In this document: piece by piece, positions 49,481 to 60,085 of the stretch | Layout of the letters: each line of letters opens with the position of its first letter | How positions within the stretch are numbered: the stretch's first letter is position 1 | NCBI RefSeq assembly: GCF_021347895.1 | Contig: NC_067113.1 | Location: 5,624,251-5,688,250 of the forward strand | Source: Acanthochromis polyacanthus | Lineage: Eukaryota; Chordata; Actinopteri; Pomacentridae | Direction of reading: 5' to 3' | DNA: 64,000 bases | Position numbers and translations under genes: made by a program | Notes under the pieces: generated by a model | Databases searched by the model: none | What the model saw: the letters and a program-made list of their open reading frames with translations, nothing else | What the model was told of the DNA's origin: nothing

Positions 49481-49692
49481 AGATATGAAAAGCATACATT
49501 ATAATAATAGAAATAAAACATAAAGATATATACATATATATGAATAATTATAGTTTAAATTCTTTATAATGTTTTTTTCTCTTTCTCTCCCCCATATACA
49601 TATCTTTTATCTATCTGACCATCTATCCATATAAATCAAATTGTATGCAATAATTTGTTGTTGCTCAAGACATTAACACCTGATCTTTGCAG

Positions 49693-51304
49693 GAGATGGC
49701 CCCAGCAAGGCCACAGAGAGCAAAAAGAAATCCAAAACAGGATGCTTGTTACTATTGCTCCATAGGTGAAGATAAGGAAGGATTTGACATTGAATATATT
49801 GATTCATTTAAAGGTGAGTTGCTAGAGAATATTATGCAAACATTTCTTTTTTTCTTCTTTTTTTAAAACTGCTTTTTAGGAACATAGATTGTGTTCTATT
49901 AATAATATCATAGAACATCTTTTGATCCCAAAGGAGATAAGCAACTGCTCAAAATAGAAGCTGTTATGTTGCTTTTTTTTTTAAGGATGAATAATTAATT
50001 GTACATCTAGCTAGAAACTTTAATTATCATAGAAAATGTTCATGGATTAATCAGTATAATTGATTTGGTAGTGAAGAAGCCATTCCACCCCTCAGTTGAC
50101 AAAAAAGTTTAAATAACCACAAATAACATAAAATTAAAATCATTAACTGATCAAAAAAAGTAAATTTTAATGGCTACTATTTGACAGCTCTGCACCATTT
50201 GAAGTTTATTGCTCTCCTTTGCTTATCGTGTGCCTTTAGGTCGGGATGTGTTCAGTTGCCGGCCATTTCAGATAGATTTCCTGGTTGAGTACCGAGGGGA
50301 ATTGATAACTCACAAGGAACAAGAACACCGAGTAAAAGTTTACCATGATGCACTGTAGGTTTTTTTGTTTGATTTCAAGTTCAATCAACAACTATTATGG
50401 TATGTAACTGTTTTAAGGTGTATTTTCTAAATGTGTATCTAAAGTGATGCAAACTCTGCTGCCTCATCATCAGGAAATGTATTATTAATCATGAAATGGT
50501 GCCATAAATTTTTACTACTCGATGAATATTTTGAATTGTTGGAGGAATATTCTTCAGACACGCTTACACTAAATATGCTCAATCCTTTCCCTTACATAGT
50601 ATAATTATTATTGTATACTTGATATTTTAGTGTTGATGCTGCCAGAGAAGATGGTTCTCTTGGGAGACAGGTAAATGATGAGGAGCTGAACCCAAACAGC
50701 AAAATGAAAGTCACAAGAGTTAATGGAAGACCTCATCTCTGTTTATTTGCACTCAAAGATATTGTCCAGGGGAAGAAATCACTTATCATTATGGTGATTC
50801 TAACTGGCCATGGAGAAACAAGGTATTTAGAAATGTAAGAATACTGTCACAAACTGAGTCATTCTGTCAGCTTTGAGCACAATTTTGAAGAGTAAATCAA
50901 GTGAGAAAATCAAGTTAAAAAAAATAAGAGTTTCAGTGTAGTTGGTGATATAACAAGTGAATAGCAGAGTGCTTAAGAGAACCGATTTTGCAAGATGAGA
51001 CTAAGTCAGACTTGACTATTTCAACTTGTTCATTCCTCTTCAAAATGCTTGAAACTATAACAAGTAAATAGATTTCTGTTTATATTTATGAATAGAACGT
51101 AGTATGAGATATATTTTCAAGTGTCTGGACACACAGGTCCTGTGTCATATTCAACTGGACAGGTTCGTATATTAGGAGGACTGTTTCTTTGTATTTAGAA
51201 GCATAGACCCTCATTCAGGGTTCGTTCTTTCATTTTAGATCTCCAAAGAGATTCCTTGCCAGTTCACAGTGGTAGCCAAGTCTCTCAGTGAAAATGTGGA
51301 AGAG
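49693..51304 (+). pseudogene. KMT5A-like SET domain exons of a fused SET/recombinase gene
   Basis: Exon 49693-49813 starts with ATG at 49696 (MAPARPQRAKRNPKQDACYY, ending EYIDSFK) before GTGAGT. Exon 50240-50354 gives GRDVFSCRPF, VEYRGELITHKEQEHRVKVYH. Exon 50631-50822 gives VDAAREDGSLGRQVND, a PHLCLFALKDIVQG segment and, after a one-base loss near 50773, EEITYHYGDSNWPWRNK. Exon 51239-51304 is short (ISKEIPCQFTVVAKSLSEN). VEYRGEL, VND..NPN and EEITYHYG are the SET-domain signature of KMT5A-type histone H4 lysine 20 methyltransferases; fish carry many KMT5A-A-like copies. The segment normally between YHDAL and VDAA (about 12-15 residues, FxFxxNGK) was not found. The frameshift and missing segment suggest no active enzyme. 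Confidence 0.72.
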
Positions 51305-51873
51305 GTAAATTGATGTCCATCTATTTTTGTATTCGGAAGTAAACTGAATAGTATCTTCTGTTAGTTTTCAAAGAAGTATGGAAGAATGGAAGTTACATTT
51401 AGAAGCACATAGACGCACAGGTCCTGTGTAGTACTCACCATGAAAGGTGCAGGCATTAGGACTGTTAGTTTTGTACATTGGGAAAAAACACATTCAGTGA
51501 TTGTTCTCTATACAGTGCCTTTATACAAGTCCCCAGTGAGTGTACCTTAGTTTTTTTTTTCATAACATTTATCATTCTGTGAACTGTTGAAGAACAAGCT
51601 GTGTTGAAAATAGATTTTGATACAGTGTGTATAGCTTTTCCTCTTAATTTTACATTGCAGAACGTTTTTAATCGAGATTTAAAAGTTTGAAGTTAATTTC
51701 TAAGCAATTTCATTCAGAACAGGGATAATAACACCTAAAAATCATGTCTTTTTCATCATTTACTTATTTTCAAAGAGGAACAGAATACAAGAATTTAACT
51801 GGTTTTGATTTTCTCCACCGTGTCAGTTAGGGTCAAATTCTTATCTCTTCATTATACTGTTTTTGTTCAACAG

Positions 51874-53053
51874 GACTGTGATCATGATCTCATCCCTGAC
51901 CAAACATCAAGTTTAGAAAAATGTGTCATATGTGGAGGACCCTTTGCACCTCTGAAGTGGAGTGGTGTGAGATGTAAAGGTAATTTTTTGAGAATGGGGG
52001 AGGGGGGTCTTTTGAACATGATCCTACCGGAACACATTTTAAAAACAGTTCTATGTGTAGCTGTACTATATGTTCAAAATTAGTCATTTGCAGCTGCACT
52101 TACTTTTTAAGTACTTACCATGACATTGTTAACTATCTTCCTTTATTAATTAATTCTAAATTTTCTCTGTCTACTTTGCTACCAGTCCATGCACAAGAAA
52201 TGTTGTGTTAAGCACAACTTGTACATCACTAAACTTCTGCCAGTGGTAAGTGTTTTAGCAGAATTATTCTCAGTGAAATGCTTTCCAAGTACACAAAAAG
52301 TAAATGTTTTTTAATCATTATCAGGTCTGTGAAGAAAAAAGTTCAACTGAGGTGACATCAGAAGAGGAATATGTGCCTGATTCCACAGCTGATTCAAGCA
52401 GCTCATCGAATGACAGATCAGAACCTTCAAAAATCTATTGCAAATATCTAGAATCAAAGAACTTTGAGGTGTCCACCAGCAAGTCTGCTTCAAAAAAGAA
52501 AAGACACCACTAAGACAGTTTTGTAGAGGAAGACATAGAGTCAGTTCCTGAAGCTGCAGAATCATTATCTGAACATGTGATTAACTCTAGTCACCTCGAA
52601 GTATCTGGAGTTACTGCCGAAGTAGGAAATGATGATGCTGAAGGCATAATGGTTGATGATAGCGCTGATGCTTGGGCTGACCCAGTCTCAAGCACATCTT
52701 CCTCTGTCAGAAATAAAACTTACTGCTACATTTGTGGAAAACTACAGACAAAGTTTACACGTCACCTAAAAACTCATGAGAAAACGCATGCCAATGTTGC
52801 TCAGGTTTTAAGTCTTCCCAAGAAGTCTGAACAGTGCATGAAAATTCTTGTAAAGCTACGCAACAAGGGAAACCACAGCCATAACGGGGAGGTCTTAGCA
52901 ACTGGAGTTGGATCACTAAAACCAAGACGCACAGCAAAGAAAAAAATACTATGCAAAAGACTATATTCACTGCATGTACTGCCAGGCATTATATCTCCAA
53001 AGAGATCTGTGGCGACATGTTCGCAAATGCTCTTCAAAACCAGCAAAAGCTAA
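51874..53053 (+). pseudogene. Cys/His-rich and C2H2-like finger part of the SET/recombinase gene
   Basis: Exon 51874-51979 has KCVICGGPFAPLKWSGVRC. Exon 52186-52245 has MHKKCCVKHNLYI, completing a C1/PHD-like Cys-His cluster, although the two exons join out of frame. The large exon starts after CAG at 52324: an acidic Ser-rich linker, a stop TAA after KKKRHH (52511-52513), the same frame resuming at DSFVEEDIES, then YCYICGKLQTKFTRHLKTHEKTH (C2H2 finger). After a frame change near 52940, another frame gives IHCMYCQALYLQRDLWRHVRKC (a second finger). The last in-frame stop is at 53051. Fingers of this kind typically bind DNA or RNA. The lesions look like decay, though homopolymer sequencing errors could explain some. 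Confidence 0.68.
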
Positions 53054-56000
53054 TTCAGCAAAAGGGTTTTGTCTTTGGCCTCTATGAGTGAGTCAGCTCT
53101 GTGTCATCAAATATCTCCAGGCGTTTGGAACATGTTAGCTGTCATGAAAGATGATGAGAGAAGTTCTACTGTGCGAAATGACTTCTCTATTCTTCAGCTG
53201 GCCCAGTCATTTTTTAACAAACACGGACAGAATCCCACCAAATATGACTACATTCGCCAGACACTCAGAGAAAGTGGAAGACTTCTGCTTACACTTTGCA
53301 AGGAATTCTCAATATATACTCTTGAGGATGCTGTGAGACATGCAAATTTTGAGGTGGTTATCAAAGTGGTCAAGAAAGTCTCTGGGTATGATGAAGAAAA
53401 GCACTGCTTCCATATTCCAAGCCTTGCTCTAAAGTTGGGTCACTCCCTGCAGAAAATCTGTGACATTTCACATTACAGAGCACTGATGGCACAAGACAGT
53501 ACGCTGATCAACTCAACCCAGACTTTCAAAACCCTCTATACTACAAAGTGGTCTGAACTCATCTCCCACACTGCTTTAACTACGTTGAATGAGCGGCACT
53601 TTAACAAGCCTTCCACTCTTCCTTTCACAGAAGATGTTCAGCATCTTCATAGACATCTGGAGAGGACTGCAGAACAAGCATTGAAGGACTTGGAAGGCTG
53701 CAGTTCACCAAAATCATATGATAGCCTTTGTAAAGCCACCATGGCAAATGTAATCCTTTTTAACAGGAGAAGAGGGGGAGAAATTTCAAAGATGACACTG
53801 AATGGCTTTCTGGAGAGAGACACAAGTGCCTTGCACAAGGATGTCGCTTTTGGACTGACACAGTTTGAACTTTAACTTTGTCACCACTTCAGTCATGTTG
53901 AATTGAGGGGTAAAAGAGGCCGGAAAGTTGCAGTGTTACTTTCACCAGACATGGTGAAAGCCATAACATACCTAATAGAGAAAAGACTGTGGTGTCCTGG
54001 CAGAAAACCTGTTCCTGTTTGCCAGACCTCATTGTTTGACTCCCTACAGAGGACCGGACTGTTTGAGGCTCTATGGGAGTGAATGTGGGGCTGAAAACTG
54101 TTCGCCAGTCTAGCCTTTTTTAACCCTTACTTCAGGTTAAATTTGGTCCAGCCCTCTGTTTAAAGGGTTAGATTCTATCTGCCTATTAGTATTCCACCTA
54201 ACAGGTTTCAGCAGAATAAATTAAGCTGGAATCGAGAGACACTCGCCCAGGTTCTGACTGCCTTGCATCCGAATGTCTCACCCCTCTTATCTGATAAATG
54301 CTATCCCACCAAGCAGCCTTTCTAAGTAGTAGAATTGATCTATCATTCACATTCGTTATCGGTCAGCTTCTCTCTAAGGACTTGCATGCACTTGGTGCTA
54401 TTCCTGGGTTCGTTTTAGAGGTTTGGAATGAACTAACCTCAGGGGTAATGTTTAAATACTCTTCACTTTAGACTAAGTAACCTTTAAGAACCATTGGATT
54501 GAATGCACACAATCAACTTAACTTTTTACCACTATGCAGATTTTTAGTGGTTTATAATAATTTCATTAGGCTTCTCTTTAAATGCAATAAAGCGTTTTAT
54601 TAAGCAATTTTAGCAAGGGCACAGCATCAATTCATGATTAAAACAATTATTTCTGATTAAAAATGAGACTAAAGTAACTAAATTGAGCGTACCTGACAAT
54701 CTTCTCTAATTATTAAATTTAGGAGAGAGAGCGAACAGCGTGGCCACTACCGTATCACTCAGTCTTGACTTGCGTCTGGGAAAAGCCCTCAGTTGTCCAG
54801 AGGACTCGGTACGATGTCTTCTTTGTGGACAAAAGGATCTTATCCCTCGGCAGGGAGGAGCGGAGGAGTCCTGTAAGCCAATCGTGGTCTGGCAGTTATC
54901 TCTGGAAATGGCTGGAACGTTAGTGCTTACGCCCCAGCAGTCTTCTCTGTGGTATGGTAGTGATGGAAAACCCTCGTCTGTTCAGGCTGTAGTGGGTCAC
55001 TGGGTCTCCCAGCCCCGGGGAGGGGAACAGCCCGGTGCTGTTGCCTCCTTTGCCTCTTCGGGTGTAGTCGGTTCTTCCCTTTATTGGTTTCTTCTGGATA
55101 ACTGCAGAACCTCTTAGGACTCTCCGTTTGGCAGAGTGTGGTCTTCGCTTGTTGAACAAAGTCAGAAAAAGACTTTGCTTCCAACGATGTCCTCAGCGAT
55201 CTCTGGAGCCTAAGTCCCGCGTAGTCTTCCCGTCTCTAGGGCAATAGAGGAAGTTGAAGATTCTTCAGAACTCCGGCCAAGTTCCCTTTGCAGCTCTTCT
55301 TAGCAGCTCCGGCGAACATCTCTTGTATAATGTCTCTGCGCTTCCCTTTTTATACTCTCTCTCGCTTCTACTAACACATACACCGTTTTACACACAATTC
55401 TACCTCTTGGTACGCCCATATCCTTGACTCATAGGTTTAAGACACAACCTTTTACCTGTTACACACCCAACAGTTGCATAGAATCATGTGTTTTACAGCA
55501 AATACATTTAACACACACTCAGTTGCTATGACAATGTTCTGCTGGCAGGCCTCAGCCCATCCTGTCATCCTGTGGAAACTCCAAGTTCCTCATTTTTAAG
55601 GGGACTTCTGCCATTCTCACTTCTGCTTTTCCCATCCTGTGCAAGCAGCTCAGAACACTTAATGTCACAGCTTAAAGACACAATCAGTTACATTGAATCA
55701 CTTCTTAACTCATACTTCATTGTGAAACACATAATAAATCATCTGAATCATTACTTTAATCAAATCAACACTTCAAAAATGTATATATATTTCAGCAAGC
55801 ATAATCATATGGTTAACTTATAATGTTTCTTCTTAAGATCTTTATTTGTCTGCTTCAAAACCTTTGTTACCTTAGGGCCATAATGAGCCTGAGTCCTCTC
55901 TGAGACCTCAACATCTGCATCATACTTGACAAAACCCTGAACTCCTCAGATCGCCACAATTACGGAAACATGTTGCAACTTTGTCACAGATCTTGAACCT

Positions 56001-56186
56001 CAAGAATCACAAGTTGGACCAAGTTTGCCGACTTCCTTGGCCATGATATTCGCGTTCATCGGGAACATTACAGGCTTCCAGAGGCTACTACCCAACTGGC
56101 CAAAATATCCAAACTACTGCTTGCCATGGAGAAAGGATCTCTCAGAAGCCTTCAAGGCAAAACACTTGAGGAGACTGAAATTGAAG
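53054..56186 (+). pseudogene. Tyrosine-recombinase-like domain, split by an LTR-like insertion
   Basis: 53069-53875 is open: an alpha-helical N-terminal region (LASMSESALCHQISPGVW, FNKHGQNPTKYDYIRQTL), then box I, VILFNRRRGGEISKMTL, with the R-x-x-E pattern (Arg 53771-53773). A stop at 53873 is followed in frame by GKRGRKVAVLLSPDMVKAI, matching the strand carrying the catalytic Lys, then a frame change to LFLFARPHCLTPYRG. The LTR-like insert 54099-55931 follows. After it come LRSPQLRKHVATLSQILNLKN (box II Arg, 55963-55965), one extra T near 56032, and FLGHDIRVHREHYRLPEAT, giving the GH...Y pattern with the Tyr at 56069-56071. This is the order and spacing of a phage-integrase/Crypton-type tyrosine recombinase. 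The assignment is from motifs. The copy is dead. Confidence 0.75.
54099..55931 (-). mobile_element. Candidate solo LTR inserted in the recombinase exon
   Basis: Borders TGTTCGCC (54099) and TTGACA (to 55931), with AAAC at 54095-54098 and 55932-55935 as a 4-bp duplication. Removing the insert rejoins the coding frame (CGAEN with PELLRSPQLRKH). On the minus strand a TATAAAAAGG lies near 55363-55354 and AATAAA at 54599-54594, so the promoter-to-poly(A) direction is minus. At 1.8 kb it is long for an LTR, as in some retrovirus-like groups. No internal proteins are present. Confidence 0.6.
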
Positions 56187-56327
56187 ATAATGCCATTTAC
56201 AGTTGTTTAAGTTAAAAATTAGACCTTTTACAAGCAAATATAGTAAAATGGAACACACATTGTGTGTAGGCAATCTGTAGCACTTTGAACTCATAATTCA
56301 TCAAGGTAATATAATTTATTTCGTTAG

Positions 56328-57767
56328 ATAAGCTACAGTTGACCGATTCAAGTGGAGAGAGTGAGGTCCATGCTGAGAGTGAGGTCGATAAAGGAGATCT
56401 CACATATCCACAGACTGGTAAGTACAGTGTGATTTTTCTTGAATTTGTTTTATTTATGAAATCACATGACTAACGTTAATCTTTATTACAGATTTTGCAG
56501 AGAAGAAACCTGTTGAGGAACCTCCAGGTATGTATTTATTGACACCAGATGGTTAGACGTTTAACAGTGAAACTACTTGCTATGATCAGAATCAGAAACC
56601 TTTAATGCCATTATACCAATATCAGTTTTTAGTATGTTGGTTCTTGACTGATGCACCTGTAGCACCTGCCTGAGGGCAACAGGTCAAACATGGAACCCAG
56701 GATGTGAGCTGTCCTTGATGATTTTTATTGCCCTGGGAGGTGTAAATATCTGTCAGTGAAGGGAGAGGGCAACCTACGATCTTCTGTGCTGATCTGAGTA
56801 CCCTCTGAATCCTCCACCTATCTGCCTCGGTGCAGCTTCCATACCATACTGTAATACAGTATGTCAGCAAGCTCTCAATAGACAACTGGTAGATAGTCAG
56901 CAGCAGTTAAGTGTCCAAGTTGTTCTTTCTGTACACCCTCAGGAAGTGTAGACACTGCTGGGCTTTCTTGGTGACAGCTGTGATGCTGTCTGACCAGGTG
57001 AAGTCAGCAGAAATAAGGACTCCAAGAAACCTGAAGGTGTGGACCACACACTCACTATTGATGTGTAGAGGAATAGGCTCAGTTCTGTGTTTCTTGATGT
57101 CTGGGATGATTTGTTTGTTTTTGGCATTCAGTGCCAAATTATTCTTTGAACACCAGGATGAGATGTAAGATGATGTATCCCTAACCAATTGTAATTTCAT
57201 TGTCATGTTAGTAACTGTAAAATTCCTTATTGCTTTCTTGTATTTCATTTTTATTTATTTGTGTCTGACATGAACGAAAGCAGTAAGGGCCTGATCGACT
57301 TAGGTCCCAGACAGCAATTGACTGCTTAGCAAACAGACTGCACACACAGTTGATTTGCATCTATAGGTGGGCTGATATGAAGTCGCATGCAACGATGGTG
57401 AAGGGTGTAGTATACCAATTAGATTTCTGAATATTTCTTGGTTTATTCTGTGAAAAGTTTGGATGAAAGCAGATTGAATGCACGTGCCAAATGAAATTCA
57501 GTCCCATGGAATTAAAATTTCAGTGGGAGAGGCAAAGAAACACAAGATATATCATTATTATTTTTAGGGAGAGTTAATGTTATGTTTGTCTAATTTGCAC
57601 ATGGCATGCTAACTAAACTCACTCTGTAATACTTTTACTCATCTTTTGTTATTTGTGTGTATGTATTTAATGGAGTATATTAAATTTTATTACAGGTTCT
57701 GAAGAACTGTTGATGGCTGGGCAACCTGTCGAGGAACCTCCAGGCACGTCTGTGCCATTATCACAAG
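56328..57767 (+). pseudogene. Short linker exons downstream of the recombinase domain
   Basis: Three putative exons: 56328-56417 (KLQLTDSSGESEVHAESEVD...), 56492-56527 (FAEKKPVEEPP) and 57696-57767 (SEELLMAGQPVEEPPGTSVPLSQ). Each is bordered by AG and GT, and all begin and end in the same phase, so they join each other, the recombinase exon before them and the exon at 60086 after them. The recombinase exon would end at 56186, where the expected donor reads ATAATG instead of GTAATG. The acidic, low-complexity character suggests a flexible linker. Splicing is inferred. Confidence 0.45.
56588..57250 (-). pseudogene. 3' fragment of an L2/Rex-like LINE in the gene's intron
   Basis: On the minus strand: SYISSWCSKNNLALNAKNK (57170-57115), then VHTFRFLGVLISADFTWSDSI (57045-56985), KKAQQCLHFLRVYRKNNLD, and SIESLLTYCITVWYGSCTEADRWRIQRV (56882-56800). 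This is the C-terminal part of a reverse transcriptase. Frameshifts occur between the blocks. It is closely related in style to 31700-32850. Confidence 0.72.
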
Positions 57768-58631
57768 GTTATTCCTAATCCTCAGTCTACTAACATGTCA
57801 CCTTTTTTGATTGCTTTTAGGTTATGAAATAATGCACAGTACATTCACACCTCCTTCACTTGTTTCAATTTTGTTGTCACAGCAACAATTCAGATAAATG
57901 GGAATAATAATAATAACAATAATTTAAATATGTTTTAACTTAAACCATATTTTAACTTCCATTTTCAGCTGATTTTAAAGTACACACAAATTCAATTTGA
58001 ACTGTTTTTAAATGTTTCAATTAAGCATTTCTTCACATTCTCAGCTTCTTCCCCCAGGCTGTGAGAGCACTGAACAAACTTTTTTTTTTTTTTACCTAGG
58101 AGAAACAACATTTAGTTTCCCCATACTTGGTACTGAAGAAATAACGCTAATTCTTTGAATTGTGAATTATAGATTTATATCCCCTCATTAACAAGGCCAA
58201 GTGATTAAACCTCCCAAAGGCCATGTAGCTTTGAGGTCTGTGCATTCTCCGCCATGCTGATGTGCATGCAAGTGGCAGCACTTACACTGGATGTTGCTAC
58301 TTGTCATTGTAAAGCTCAGCTGACGATGCTCTCGATGGTGACTTCTGTTAGTCTGAGCAGTCACTACCTCCCAGTAGGAGTCTGACCCAGTTAACGCTGA
58401 CAATCCTGGATCATATGTGCAAGGTACACATCACATCCCAGCTTTCTTAGCTTCTCTTTTGGGCAGGTAGAACAGTCAGGTTACAAGGGGCAGAGGTTGC
58501 AAAGATGCAGGAGTTTAAAACCCGTTACGGTTCAGCGGCCCGCGGGCGGGTCGTTTTGATATCTACATAAGCATTTTTCGAAATAGAACGACACTGCCAA
58601 CTCGATGATAGAAACATTATACACCGATGGA
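57768..58631 (+). other. Intronic DNA, no gene recognised
   Basis: AT-rich with a T-run near 58081. 58030-58120 contains a CTTCTTCCCCCAGGCTGTGAGAGCACTGAAC phrase often found at LINE C-termini, but no frame supports it. Confidence 0.35.
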
Positions 58632-59120
58632 AAACTATTTTGTCCAAAACATGTCCTGAAGTCGGTATAAAATCCCCGAATCGGTCGTTTTCAAGGAAAT
58701 GCACCTCGTGATGCGTGTCCAATATTCCCTGTATTTTTCATCATTTTTTTATTTAAAAATAGAATATTAGCGATTTTTTTGTACTGAAAACGGCTGGAAT
58801 TGACTGCAGCTTAAAGGGTTAACATACACAGCGCGACTCACATTTGCGGGTTCATTATTACACACAGATGAAAATATTCCACAAAAAACGGTCATAATCC
58901 AACCTTGGACATCCAGACGAAACAAGCCAGTAAAATATTTTGTCCAAAACATGTCTTGAAGTGGGTATATAATCCACGAATAGGTCGTTTTCGAGGAAAT
59001 GCACCTGGCGATGCGCGTCCAATATTCCCTGTATTTCTCGTCATATTTTTATTTACAAATAAAATATTAGCGATTTTTTTGTACTGAAAATGGCTGGAAT
59101 TGACTGCACCTTATAGGGCT
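58632..59120. repeat. Two direct repeats spaced 300 bp
   Basis: About 190 bases at 58632-58820 recur at 58932-59120 with roughly ten percent differences: both include ATTTTGTCCAAAACATGTC, GAAATGCACCT, TCCAATATTCCCTGTATTT and GGCTGGAATTGACTGCA. The copies start exactly 300 bases apart. Confidence 0.85.
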
Positions 59121-60017
59121 ACATACTTAAGATCAGCTGTCCAGGGAAATGGAGAGTGTGGAAAAGAGGTGAAGAAGAGAGTACAAGCAAGATGGAGTGG
59201 ATGGAGAAAATTTCAAAAGTGCTGTGTGACAAAAACGTTGCAGCAAAAGTAAAAGTAAATCTGTGCTGTCCCTCTGATATTCTCGTTTCTAATCTGATCC
59301 ATTCTCGTCACTCCCAAAGAGAACCTCAACATGGCATTCATGTCAATGCTGGAGAAAAGCTCAAAGAACTCATCTGTCATCCATCATCAAAAAGAAACCT
59401 CCGCAGCAGTAACTATCACCTCCTCCACCTGCCCAGAACTAAATTCCGACCATGGGAGACAGTATTCCATTCAGCCGCCCCTCACATATGGAACTCCCTC
59501 CCTGACCACCTGAGAGCTCCACAGACAGTGGATGTTTCTTTAAAAAAGGCCTAAAGACCTTTCTTTTTAACAAAGCTTATAATTAAACGTGCCCCTGAAG
59601 TTTCTATTTTTTATTGTTATTTTAACAGATTGTTTTGTTTTAATTACATGATTGTTTTGTTTTTTATCCTTTTCTATCTTCAATGTAGCATTTTGAGATT
59701 TTGCCTAAATGAAAATGCATTACAAATAAAATGTATTATTATTATTATTAATGCTCTGCCACTTCCAGCTCAGCCTCCTGTCTTTTGCTCAGTGCCACTG
59801 TCTCCAAACCATACAGTATAGCTGGTCTCGCTGCTCTCTTGTAATCATTTCCTTTTACTGCAACGTTTTTGTCACACATCACTTTTGAAATTTTCTCCAT
59901 CCACTCCATCTTGCTTGTACTGTCTTCTTCACCTCTTTTCCACACTCTCCATTTTCCTGGACAGCTGATCTTAAGTATGTAGCCCTATAAGGTGCAGTCA
60001 ATTCCAGCCATTTTCAG
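59085..60017. repeat. Long inverted repeat of RTE-like LINE sequence
   Basis: 59085-59248 and 59852-60017 are inverted copies (about 165 bases, few differences). Both encode KRGEE(E/D)STSKMEWMEKISKV(L/M)CDKNVA; the right arm continues on the minus strand with RPAILYGLETVALSKRQEAELEVAEH (to 59751), the C-terminal region of an RTE-like reverse transcriptase. A second LINE tail lies in the loop. Confidence 0.85.
59266..59750 (+). pseudogene. LINE 3' end with (ATT)n tail, in the loop of the inverted repeat
   Basis: Plus-strand frame: NYHLLHLPRTKFRPWETVFHSAAPHIWNSLPDHLRAPQTVD, then an LKTFLF-like segment in the next frame, the usual last residues of L2/CR1-related reverse transcriptases. It ends in AATAAAATG and (TTA)n at 59727-59750. 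The clade is uncertain. Confidence 0.6.
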
Positions 60018-60085
60018 CTTTCTATAAAGCTATGGAATAGCAAGTAAGAGTATTTTGTAAAGAAGTGCTGCTTGTCTTGCTACAG

